A stretch of DNA of 64,000 bases from assembly GCA_017506865.1 (NCBI GenBank), contig JAFCMP010000062.1, positions 124,001 through 188,000 of the forward strand. Direction: 5' to 3'. Positions 1-10,300 of the stretch are shown here, piece after piece. The position numbers and the translations under genes are program-made. The DNA comes from Tribonema minus (lineage: Eukaryota > Sar > Xanthophyceae > Tribonematales > Tribonemataceae). The notes beneath the pieces were generated by a model that made no database searches, was not told the origin of the DNA, and was given only the letters and a program-made list of their open reading frames with translations. The number at the start of each line of letters is the position of its first letter. The first letter of the stretch is position 1.

Positions 1-164
1 GAAGCACTGTTTCTTGCTACATCCATCACTCGGAACATGGAATTGCGGTGGCAGTAGTATTTGCCATCTGTTGGGGCGAGCAAGTAATCCCAAATTGCGA
101 TACATACATACCATCCTGTGTCCATGCAGTGCATTATATCATCTTGCGCAGCACTCCCTGCGTC

Positions 165-540
165 CACCGGCACTCTGCTTAGAATCCTAGCCCCGACCCT
201 AGCCCTAGATATTGTGTCCAATGGCGCCCTGGCGTAAAACTTAACCCTAGACCTAATCCTGCTCCATAGTACATGCATGCGTACATGCTCATACTCCGTG
301 CTCTCTGCATCCAACAATACAGTCATTGATGCGCGACAGGAAAGGTACCGAAGGTCAATCCTACACACCTTGCCCCTAATCCTAACCCTAAACCCTCACC
401 CTACCCTAACCCTCACCCTAAACCTAACCCTAAGCAGTCTGGCTCACCTCAAGCTGGTGCATGAGCTGCAATCGCGAGCTGTCGCTATGCGGTCCGTCGC
501 CTATGACGCCTGCCGGTGCCACAGTGAGGGTTAGGGTTAC
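165..540. repeat. Interstitial telomere-like tract (left edge)
   Basis: Degenerate CCCTAA units run through about 180-265 and 365-440 (CCCTAA, CCCTCA, CCTAAA variants). A short GGGTTAGGG in the opposite orientation lies near 528-538. The array is imperfect, short and of mixed orientation, so it is an interstitial relic rather than a chromosome end. Similar tracts recur across the whole window. Confidence 0.7.
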
Positions 541-1679
541 AGCGTTGCAGAGCGCGTTGAGTCAAACGCCCATACTGTTTCTCAGAGGCGTTTTGAGAAA
601 GGCGCAGGCATCGTGATATGAGGCTGCCTAGCCATGAGACAGTGATAACCAGCACCTGTCACGGGAAGTTTCACGTGGCTGTTGCCGACAGTTGTAATGC
701 AAAGCGCCAACATGTAAACCAGAAGCAGTGAGACAACATGCAATATATCTCTTGCCATCGGGGGGCTCAAGTGGCGGTTGTGACGCGCGTTTGCATGGTG
801 CATCTTGCACGCCCCAAGCAAAATCACTGCAATCCGCTTTTTGTAGCACATGTATGGAGAAAGATGTATTGACAAGAGCGGACGCACAATAGGTGCAGCG
901 TATTTGCAGACAGTGAGCACCAGATGTCCATCTGCACATGAACGCAGGCCACAGGTGCTTGCTCGCCATCATTCAAAACCACTCTTTGCAATGTATCAGC
1001 AGCGTAGACGCAAGGAGCATATATGACCGCAACTACGCACTGGCCAGCAGTTTCACACACATTCAACATCTATATTGAAACTTCAAGTGGAGCGTCACAC
1101 CTGAGTTGTGCTCCAATTGGTGCTCGCGCAGCGCCTGAACGGCCGCCACCTGCCATCATATCACATGTGTCACAACAGCCGCAGCAACAGTATCAGCACA
1201 CCAATGAAAGTCACGTGAACTGCCACCTGTCTTATTGCCAGCCTCTGACAGTAATGTGCCACCAATTGAGCCTCACCCTAATCCTAATCCTGACCGTAAC
1301 CCTAACCATCCCTATATGGAGGTGCAGCGCATAAAACCACAGTGGGTTGACAAGTAGCAAAGAGGCTGCAGCGCAGGTGTTGGCAGCCGCTTTGCACGCT
1401 TTGGCTGTCGCAACAGTCGCCGCACTGATTACTTTCGGCGAACTGCGCAACAAAGAGTGAGTGGAGTTCATCATGAAGAGCATCGCAATCAGCACAGGGG
1501 TCACACCATTCACACCATGTCTTCAGGCACGTGCCGTGCAGTGAACCCATAGAGTGCAGCTATTCAGAAGCAGTGTGCGCCGCATGTAACGATGAAGACA
1601 TCCATGGTTTGGCAGAACAGATTGAATATACTTCAAGTACTTGAAGTACACACCTACTACAAGTACTTGAAGTACACAC
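541..1679. other. No supported gene
   Basis: All six frames are broken into short stretches with no recognisable protein. Another CCCTAA-like tract lies at about 1268-1310. At 1629-1680 there are two copies of a CTTCAAGTACTTGAAGTACACACCT unit rich in short palindromes. The second copy abuts the splice donor of the exon at 1680-1727, so that donor may have been duplicated along with it. An exon of the neighbouring minus-strand gene could lie near 1330-1450, but I cannot fix its frame. Confidence 0.5.
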
Positions 1680-2607
1680 CTGAACCCCGAGCTCGCGCCT
1701 TAGGCTGCCATTCTCCTCCACGAGGAGCTGCACACGCGAGTCAAACACACAAGGCTCCCATGTCAGTGCCTTTAAGTGATGAAGTACCTGACTTGAAGCA
1801 TGTGCTGTGCATGTGTCCAGCACATTGTGAGACCGACACTCGCGGTGACACGCTGTGTTGTGAGTGGCAGCGAGCGTACTACGGTTTACTTTTTGTCTGG
1901 TGGTGCGTGCAAGCACTGGGCTAGACGCGCAAAAACAAACAGTCCCATGACACTTGAAAGGCTGTAACGCGATGAAAACAGACGCTGTACGGTACTTGCA
2001 GCGAGGTTGCAAGGGCACCCTCATTTTGAGGCGAACTGCCTCAAAATCGGAGCCATGTGCGCATTTGCGCAGGTAGGAGAGTCACCGCCGTCACAGTTTC
2101 TCATTGCTCTCCACACTGAGCCCTCACTTGAACATGCGAGTAAGCTCACGCCAATCTAAACTGAACGGTCCTTCGACAACACAGATCGGCCCTTTGTGTG
2201 CAGACATCGTGTCAAGTGCAGTTGAAGTGCAGTTGAAGAGTCCAGGTTACCTTTCTCTGTGCTTCATCGGGCGCATGTGTCTGCTATGACGAGCTCTCCG
2301 TTTTGCCTACCCCTAATCGTAACTTTACCAAACACCAAGTGAAGTCAGAGATTCACACATACCTTCTCTGCCCTTTGTCATGCGCGTGTGCCGGCGTGAC
2401 AACGGCCATGATGGCCTCTCCGTTTTGCCTAACGTTAACCCCAACCCTACCTGACGCCAAATGCAGTTGGAGAGTCACAGTTACCTTTCTCTGCTCTTCG
2501 TCGCGCGCGTGCGCCCTTGTGACATCGGCCATGATGGCCTCCATCTCACGCCGCAGTCGCATCACGCTCTCCGCAAAGAACGGCGCGCAGTGCGCACAGA
2601 TCGCCAT
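1680..2607 (-). CDS. Coiled-coil protein, two internal exons (partial gene)
   Basis: Two exons can be supported on the minus strand. Exon 2607-2485 (123 nt, 41 codons, both ends phase 0) follows an acceptor ending GGCAG and ends at an AAAG/GTAACT donor. It encodes a segment starting MAICAHCAPFFAES and continuing as a charged helix (RLRREMEAIMADV). Exon 1727-1680 (48 nt, phase 0 to 0) follows a GTGCAG acceptor, encodes LLVEENGSLRRELGVQ and ends at CAG/GTGTGT. Joined, they give a continuous amphipathic helix with leucine-zipper-like spacing. The family is not recognised, and start, stop and other exons are not found. Degenerate tandem copies of the larger exon lie on both sides of it. The phase match and heptad pattern are seen; the coiled-coil role is inferred. 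Confidence 0.5.
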
Positions 2608-3440
2608 CTGCCATGTGCATGTAGCATGAGCAGGGTTGACAGACAAGAACGTAAATAGGAATATTCAAACTTGGGGTGCTGTACGTACTCTAAGAAAGTA
2701 TTGCCCACTCATTACATGAAGTATATGAACGGCGTGCAGTGCACACAAATGGCTATCTGCCGCAAGTAGCGTGAGCAGGGTTGGCAAAAATAGCGCATGT
2801 TACAAATAAGGGTATTGAAGAAGGAAGAATGGACTTGAATGTCCCACAGGAAGCACACAGCCAACTGCAGTTGACGCACTCATACTGTGACAGTACATGG
2901 GAAGGATTGTTTAGTGTGGCATTATACGTCCCATTGGGTGGCGCACTCATAGAAAAGGATTGCCAGGTGAGCACTCAGAGTTTTTTATTATGAAGGATGG
3001 CACGCAGTGGGCGCAGATCGTCAATTGCTGCGCATCACAAGCAGGGTCATAGACAAGAACATCGAAAACAACAATCGGCAGCTGTTATGTGTCACACGAG
3101 CAGAACAGCGACACGAACATCAGCGGTCACAAGCAACTGCCTCCTGAACGTGAACAACAACAACATAGCAATGAGAGGCCCTGACACGAACAGCATGCGG
3201 TGCATACATGTGGTCATCTGCTGTACATCGTATCATGATGCAAAGCGACGAGACCGTGAACTGCAAAGGTGTGGAGTGCGAACATGCACAGGGTTGTCCG
3301 ATGATGATTTGCAGTACAGAGTATGCATCCTAACGGCGCCCATTGTCGTTTTGCCTCAAGGAGTAAATGACAGAACAAACGCACGCAGTATGCGGATCGC
3401 CTGCCACACATCACAAGCAGGGTCAACAGTTTTTGTGGAT
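2240..3440 (-). repeat. Degenerate tandem copies of a coiled-coil exon
   Basis: Fragments of the 2485-2607 exon recur. Copies of its 3' half with donor lie near 2353-2415 (reads EAIMAVVTPAHAHDKGQRR before GTATGT) and 2240-2295 (broken by a stop, donor GTAACC). Copies of its 5' end with the preceding acceptor region lie near 2726-2790, 2995-3050, 3185-3245 and 3366-3430. Spacing is irregular (about 110-260 bp). Only the 2485-2607 copy is fully open with both splice sites, so the rest look like decayed exon-plus-intron duplications. Confidence 0.6.
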
Positions 3441-3795
3441 GGCAGTTGCATGCTCAGTGTTGTTGTACGCCTGGCGGTTACGGCAGTTACACTTGCCGGT
3501 GGACAAGACTACAATGCATTCATTTCTAGAAGCACACAACATGTGCCAGTCCCCTGTTGCATTGATCACCTTGTCTACCTCTGGCGGTATACTGCAACAG
3601 GCTAGGTGGCAACAGCTCTTGCCCTACTGCAATACTTCTATGTTCAAGTTCTAAGGCTATGCCATCATGGTCACAAGGTGGGCACTGATCCTCACATTGC
3701 TGTGTCCAACCGATGCTGCCTGCGCAGTGGCCCTTGCGCCATTGACATGCGCTGCACCAGCGCCTGCGGGCTCTGCCTCATGGGGGTGCGTGTGG

Positions 3796-4420
3796 AAGGG
3801 GAATGCGGCCGCAGGGGGGCGTCCCCCTGACTGATTGGCCTGTCAAGCAGCAACGGGCGAAGTATCAAGAATTAGGGATCGAAGGTAGTTCTCGTAGTAA
3901 CAAGCCTGGGGGGCAAGAAGGGAAATGCGGCTGCGGGCGGGCGTCCCCCTGTCTGATTGGCCTGGCAAGCAGAAATTTGCAAAGAGTGTGCTTTAGAAAT
4001 GGAGGGAGTCATGAAATTCTTGAAGTCAATGGAGGGATTGACAACACTTATTGCAGTAAGAAACCTGGAGGGGACAGAAGGGGAATGCAGATGCGGGGGG
4101 GGCGCCCTCCTGTTTGATTGAACTGGCAAGCAGCAACGGGCGAGGTACCAAGAATTTAAGGGTTTGAAGCTACTTCTTGAAGTAATTGAAGTAAAAAGCC
4201 TCGAGGGGGAGAAGGGGTATGCGACTGCAGAAGGACCCCATTGTCTGATTGACCTGTCAAGCAGCACTTTGCAAAGCGTGTGCTTATATGAGAATGGAGG
4301 GATAAAAGGCAGTTTTAAAAGTAAGGAGCCTGGAGGGGAGCAGAAAGGGAATGAGACTGCAGAAGGACCCGACTGTCTGATTGGCCTAGCAAGCAGTGAT
4401 GTGCTTGTATGGAGGAACTG
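3796..4420. repeat. Five-copy tandem repeat, about 120-160 bp units
   Basis: A unit with core 'GGGAATGCGGCTGC ... CTGATTGGCCTGTCAAGCAG' begins near 3798, 3920, 4080, 4212 and 4347. Between cores lie GAAGTA-rich spacers. A long minus-strand open frame crosses the array, but its residues simply follow the repeat (RPIRQ.GPSAV... each time) and it shows no domain. I treat it as a minisatellite-like array. Confidence 0.7.
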
Positions 4421-4529
4421 ATAGAACAAATTCTGCATAAACTCTGCAGGGTGTCTCCACCTCTGCCTGCCCATATGACATTGCATGTTCACCATGGCAT
4501 GTACAGCATTATCCCCAGGCTTGTTATGA

Positions 4530-5000
4530 ACGACCCTTTGCGTTGTAAACGATCGATATAACCGATGGTAACGCGATTTGTTCGAAACGATCGATATAAA
4601 CGAGCCGAGGTCGGCCATAACCGAGTACAGACGACTACAGCCTGCAAAATTTCGCCGAGGCCGCGGGCAACGTCGAGGCGGCGGCGTGCGCTGTAGGTCG
4701 CCAACGCGCATGTGTTCAAAAGTCTTACACCTCTGATCATGCCCTAAAAGCAGGAGTGGTATGCACCGGTCGCGACTTTTTGTTCACGGGCAGTGGCCTT
4801 AGTTGTCTCGCCCATGGTTGCGACCTCGTGAGGAGGGATCTAACATCGATTGAGCCATCACACGGGCATGCAGGCTAGCGGGGCAGCGGGGACAGGGCAG
4901 GGCTAGCAGGTGGTAGCTCATTTGCAACGACTGAAAGGATGGAAACGATTGTTTATATCATCGTTTGTTTGCATCGATCGTTTTAAAAGGGGCGTTTGGG
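4530..5000. mobile_element. Possible small transposon-like element with CGATCG(T/A) ends
   Basis: Two direct copies of AACGATCGATATAA lie at about 4546-4610. An inverted counterpart (TATATCATCGTTTG ... CATCGATCGTTTTAAAA) lies at about 4950-4990, giving roughly 400 bp between inverted motifs. There is no transposase-like reading frame and no clear target-site duplication. A MITE-like non-autonomous element is one reading; chance AT-rich palindromes is the other. Confidence 0.25.
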
Positions 5001-5389
5001 CCCCGATCCTGGGCGACCGATTTGATTGCCATACAAGACGGCCTGAGCACACAAAATCTTGACTACGAATAACCTGCCGCGCAGTATTTCAGGAATGACT
5101 GCAGCTGCCAGGAATGTGCATGACAGGGCACCATGACAGCAAAGGCGTGCCCATTGGCCCGGCGTGGTGACAGTGAAGCACAGTCATCAGATTGCATGCG
5201 AGGGAATCAGTTGAAACTGGGTGTGGGCGGACAGCAGCCCTGACCCTAACGCTAACCTAAGCCTTACCCTCACCTTACACAGCCGGTGTGTGGAGATGTC
5301 AACCAGCAGCCTCTATTCGTTGTATTGTGGCTAGAGGCATTGGCACCCGCGCAGCAACGTGACTGTTGACCCCTCAAGCTGAAGTCACA
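5000..5389. other. No supported gene; short telomere-like tract
   Basis: The stretch holds a degenerate CCCTAA tract at about 5241-5280 (CCCTAACGCTAACCTAAGCC) and otherwise no coding signal that I can defend. Confidence 0.5.
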
Positions 5390-5915
5390 CTTGAAGATGG
5401 CGGTGACTCACCGAGAACGCTCTGTTGGAGGCCAGCAGCGTGGGCGCCTGCTTGCGTGGCGACGCAAACAATATCTCACAACTTCAATTCAAACTTTGTG
5501 TCATAGCATTGACTCACCGAGAACGTTAGCCAGCGGTGTGGACCCGCGCTTGCACTGCGACGTAAAACCGACTCACAACTTCAACCCATGCTTCAAATCT
5601 TGACGTTGACTCACCGAGAAGGGTCTGTCGGTGGCCAGCGGCGTGGGCACCCGCTTTCGCGGTGATCCGAACGGAAAACCTCTTTTTTTAAGAGGGGACA
5701 AGTAACAACTTCGAGTTGTGACGTTGACTCACCGAGAACGGTCTGTTGTTGGTGGCCAGCGGCGTGGGCGCTTGTTTGTGCGGCGACGCAGGCATGTCTC
5801 ACAACTTCAATACAAACCTCAAGTGCAAACCAAACTTCAACAGTGGTGACTCACCGAGAACGGTCTGTTGTTAGTCGCCAGCGGCGTGGGCGCCTGCTTG
5901 CGCGGCGACGCTGTC
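5390..5915 (-). repeat. Tandem array of five microexon-like units
   Basis: On the minus strand a unit of about 110-120 bp is repeated five times. Its core is AG/GCGCCCACG...TTCTCG/GTGAGTC, an exon-like segment bounded by an acceptor-like (C)AAG(C)AG and a canonical donor. Cores start near 5915, 5790, 5660, 5560 and 5450. Core lengths are about 39, 38, 36, 26 and 36 nt; the fourth lacks an AG acceptor. One frame reads APTPLATNNRPFS, VPTPLATDRPFS and APTLLASNRAFS in different copies. The donor is the best-preserved part. I cannot link the units to a flanking gene in phase; they may lie in a 3' extension of the gene at 7394-13579 or be orphan duplicates. Confidence 0.5.
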
Positions 5916-5929
5916 ATCCACGGGTCCAG

Positions 5930-6665
5930 CATCACGTCCTGGGAGTCGGAGCGGTGCTGGCGCGGTGTGGGGCCGGCGCCGCCGGCAGCAGCAGCAGCAG
6001 CCTGAGGCGCGATGGCATACAAACGACAGCGCTCAGTATCACAACAGCGGCCTGAGGCGTGATGGCACGCAAACCAACAGCAGTGCTCAGCATCGTGTTT
6101 GCAGAGGCGGAGCGGTGCTGGCGCGGGGTGGGGCCGGCGCCGCCGGCAGCAGCAGCAGCTTGAGGCGCGATGGAGCACAAACAAACAGCAGTGCTCAGCA
6201 TCACATCCTAGGGGGTGGAGCGGTGCTGATGTGGGGTGGGGGCGGCAGCACCCTGAGGCGTGTTGGAGCGCGAGCAAAAAGCAGTGCTCAGCATGATGTC
6301 GTTAAAGTCGGAGCGTTGCTGGCGCGGGGCGGGGCTGGCGCCGGCGGCAGCGACAGCCTGCGGCGCGATGCAATGCAAACCACAACGCTCAGCATCACAG
6401 CAGTCTGAGGCGTGATCGAGTGCAAACAAACACCAGTGGTCAGCATCGTGTTTGCAGAGTTGGGGGCGCGGTGCTGGCGCGGGGTGGGGCCGGCGCCGCC
6501 AGCAGCAGCGGCCTGAGGCGTGATGGCATAGAAACAAGCAGCAGCGCTCAGCATCACATCCTAGGAATTGTAGTCACATTCTGGGAACTGGAGCGGTGCT
6601 GGTGTGGGGTGAGGTCAGCAGCAGCAGCAGCAGAAGCAGCAGCAACAACAGCAGCCTGGAACGCA
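5930..6665. repeat. GC-rich minisatellite, about 100-bp units
   Basis: Five to six imperfect copies of a unit with core GGAGCGGTGCTGGCGCGGGG then GGCCGGCGCCGCCGGCAGC(AGC)n, CTGAGGCGNGATGG and CAGCGCTCAGCAT. Frames on both strands stay open because the unit is GC-rich and lacks stops; on the minus strand they read Ala/Gly-rich PTPRQHRS repeats. No splice donors occur in the units. I call it repeat DNA rather than coding. Confidence 0.65.
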
Positions 6666-7393
6666 AAGGCGCAGCAGTGCTCGACTGAGCACAGCCAATC
6701 TGAACTGTGATGAAGTGCGGAGGAATAGCGGTGTTCAGCGGCTGCGGCAGCTCCTTCTTGGCAGGATTGACATCAGCATGGGTGCTGCAAGCTTTCTTAC
6801 ACGGACTTATGGTCTGCGCTGCTGCCCTGGCCAGGACAGTCTTGGGTTAGGGGTAGGCTTAGGGTTAACGAGTTGGAGTGGTGTTGTGGCACGGAAGGCT
6901 TCGCAATGCGTTCAGTGACAAAACCACATTGAGGCGGATGATCTGCTGGCTGCAACCAGGATTACACAAATACCAGCCGTGCTTGACGGCTGCATGAGAT
7001 GAGGGCCATGTCTGTGTATCGGTGCGGTCTTGCAAGAAGTCGTTTACGGCAGTGCTCAACTGGGCACGCCAATGAGAGACCAACGAAACGACTGCGATTC
7101 GCAAGAGTACCTGACATAGAAGTATGATGATTAGTACATGAGAGCGTCACACATAGAAAGAGGAAGGGGTTGCAGAGCAAAGCAATTGTAATAATTCCCT
7201 CAGTCATCGAACGAAGCAAGAGACCAAAAGGGTGCAGGCCTGGCCCTACCGAACCTTACAAACATGGGCTGCAGTGCGCATGCAAGGTCAACATGTGCGC
7301 GCAGCTGCAATGCCTGCGCGCATATGCTTCAATTTGTTCACTTGCTGAGTTTCAAAACCATGTCATCCAGCACCAAATCACGCATCCGGCAAC
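6665..7393. other. Spacer between minisatellite and disordered-protein gene
   Basis: The stretch contains a CAG/GCA-rich patch (about 6615-6660) and a TTAGGG-like tract at 6843-6870. It has no recognisable coding exon and no clear AATAAA-type polyadenylation signal downstream of the stop codon at 7394. Confidence 0.4.
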
Positions 7394-10300
7394 TTACGCT
7401 GCTGTTGCGCCTGCTGCCAGCGCCCCCCCCGCCCGCGCCCACAGGCGACCCATGCGCCCCCCCCCCTCCCCCCCCCCGCCCGCCGCCACACCCCCAATAG
7501 CGCCCGCAGCAGCCGCAGCAGGCTGTGCGCGCGCCGACATCGGCCGCGCCAGCGCCCTCCCCGAGTCCCCGCCAGACCACTTCGGCTGCTGCTGCTGCTG
7601 CTGCGCTGCTGCCGCCGCTGCTGCGGGCGCAGCGGTGACGTGCGGCGGCCGCAGCGGCCCCGCGAGCGCCGCCGCCGCCAGCGCCGCCGCCGCCGCCAGC
7701 GCCTCCGAGTGCTGCGCGCCGCCGCCGCCGCCCGACCGCTGCTGCTGCTGCTGCTGCGCGTGGAACTGAGCGCTGCTGCTGCTGCCGGTGACGCCGTAGT
7801 CGGCGCTGGTGCGGCGGCTGCTCGCGTTCGAGTGAGGCGCCGCCGCCGCCGCCGCGCGCGCGCTGCCGCCACCCCTGCCGCCGACTCCCGCCGCCGCTGC
7901 CGCTGCCGCCGCCGCCGCCGCGCCCCCCGTGAGGCCCCCCCCTGCCATATGCTGAGCGCTGCTGCTGCTCACACCAGGCTGCGCCGCCAACTGGGGACTT
8001 GTGCGCGGGCTGCCGTTGGCGCGCGCGCCGCCGCTGCCGCCGCCGCGGCCGCTGCCGCCGTGAGTGGAGCCAGCGTGAGAGCCGGCGTGCGAGCTGACGG
8101 AGTGGGGCCCCGCAGCGTGGCCGTGGGGGTATTCGTACGCGGGGTAGGTATGCGTGGCAGCTACGTCGCTGGGCTCCGGCACCCACTGCTGCGGCGGCGC
8201 CTGCCGCTGCTGCTGCCGCGGCGGGTGCGCGGCGGCGTGCTGCTGCGGCTGCTGCTGCGGCGGCGCAGTGTGAGGGTGGTAGGCGGCGGCGGCAGCGGCG
8301 TAGGGCGCGTCCTGCTCGTGCTGCAGCTGCGGCGGCGGCGCGCCATGCTGCTGAGCACTGTGGTGGTGGTGCTGCTGCTGCTGCGGCGGCGGCGGCGGCG
8401 CCGTGTGGTACGTGTCGAAGGACGCCTGCTCGCCGCCGTGTTGCGGGTACTGAGCGCTGTCTTCGTCGTAGTACTGCGCGTGCGAGAAAGCGAGCAGTGT
8501 GCTCATGACACCAGCTGAAGTAAAGCTCAAGTTGAAGAAACTTACCTTGAAGTGTAGCTGCGTGCGTCTGGATGCCTGCTTGTCAAGCACGGTGCTGCGG
8601 GTACTGAGCACTGCCTGCATCGTAGTGCTACGCGCTCAGGAGCAATGGGGGGTAGGTTGCAGCGTAAAGCTCAAGTTGAAGTAGGGTCTCTGAAGCGGTA
8701 CAAGAGTGGGTCATGCACGCAGCAGTCACTGTGCCTCAAGAGGAAATTATGTACATGCGTGGCAGTTAAGTAGACAAAAAACTGCGATGCAGTAATGCCA
8801 AAACACCTCAAGGTTCCATTTGGACTTACCCCGAGACTGACGATGACTGCCAGGGAAAAGATTGCAAGTTGTGGCAAGAACTGCTGCTGCTGGTGGTCGC
8901 CATTGCAGACTGCCACCAGGCCTATACTTTAAGATGAGCCAATGTCAACCAAAGGAATGTTAGCACATACCTGCAGGTGCTGCTGTTGGTCAACATCGTC
9001 GCTGTACAGCGGCTGCTGCTGCTGTTGGTGATGCTCATCCTGTTCGACACCACTCCACATGCCACCTGCCAAGGAAGCACAGCATACCATAGCGAAGTAG
9101 CATTGCACAGCGTTGGCCGCAAGCATGATTGCCGCAGCGGGGCAGCGCCTTTGTCAACAGCTAGGGCAGTGGCTATGCAATCATGAGATGCGTATTGAGG
9201 TGAACTCAAGCATACACAGTGCATAATTCTTACGCGTTGTTGTATGCCATCACGCTTATATGGTGTTCACGTGTCGAGACGTACGAGTATCGTACATGCT
9301 TGAATATACTGCTCAGAATGACTTCAAACGCAGCTGTTCCTACACGTGAGCATTCCATAATTCATGATTAGGATTTTCGGTGGGTGAGAGTCCCATGAGA
9401 CAATGTGGAGATGTAAGCAATGTGGCACCATTAATTGTATCAATAAACATATGCTAAACAGTAAACGATGCGGTACATACTTCGAAGTATATGATATGGC
9501 ACAGCACGCAATGCTGTCCCGTTCCTATTGCCGTTGCTGCATGTGCTGCTGACCATGCCCACTGGTGGCCTTCTCAAGACCTGATCTGACAGGCAATGCT
9601 ACGGTATGATCAGCAAACCACCGACGTATATCATGACTGCGCTTCCAGCTTCTCTGTCCATGTGTGCCAACTCTTACCCTAACCCCAAGTTGACCGTCGC
9701 CATGCAACGCGCGTGAGGCAATGGTGTATTGTGATCATTGCGTCGCATAAGGATGTGGGTGCCGCTTGTACTGATCATCACCCTTCTCAGGTCCTTCTGT
9801 ATCCTGCCTGCCTTTGCAGGTCGCATGCCGTGTGGTACAAGTCCCTGGGTGCCCCTTACTCATGATCATAATCCATACAAACATAACATTGTTCAGCAAT
9901 ATATGTGTAATAACAAAACTTTACCGCCATGCGCTTCTTCAACTGTAGTCACCTGGGGGTCCCTCGTCTCCATACGACGCCTCCTCGCCATACCCCCCCT
10001 GCCCCTGCTGCAGCTGCTGCTCATACGCCTGCCCATACCCCCCCTGCTGCCCATCCAACGCCTCATCATAATACCCCTCCTGCTGCTCCTGCTGCTGCTG
10101 CTGCACCGCCATCTGCTCACCGCCGTAATACTGCAACTGCTCCCCGCCCCCCTGATCCCCCCCCTGCCCCTCATCATAGTACCCCTGGTACCCCCCCTGT
10201 TGGCTGTCGTCATACATACCAACCCCCTCTTGCGGGGCCCATTCCCCCTCCCCCCCGCCGCCATTCCCCGCTACTTCGTCCGTGTAGCCGTACCCTGCCC

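Noticed and set aside
3872-4711. 279-codon minus-strand open frame
   Set aside because: It spans a five-copy DNA repeat, and its residues merely follow the unit. There is no domain and no splice logic.
5837-6557. Several overlapping 70-150-codon frames on both strands
   Set aside because: They lie in a GC-rich minisatellite whose unit lacks stops; the Ala/Arg/Gly-rich products are compositional.
7170-8518. Long plus-strand Ala/Arg/Leu frames opposite the poly-Gln/Ala exon
   Set aside because: They are antisense shadows of CAG/GCC repeats. The minus strand has matching splice sites and phase; the plus strand does not.
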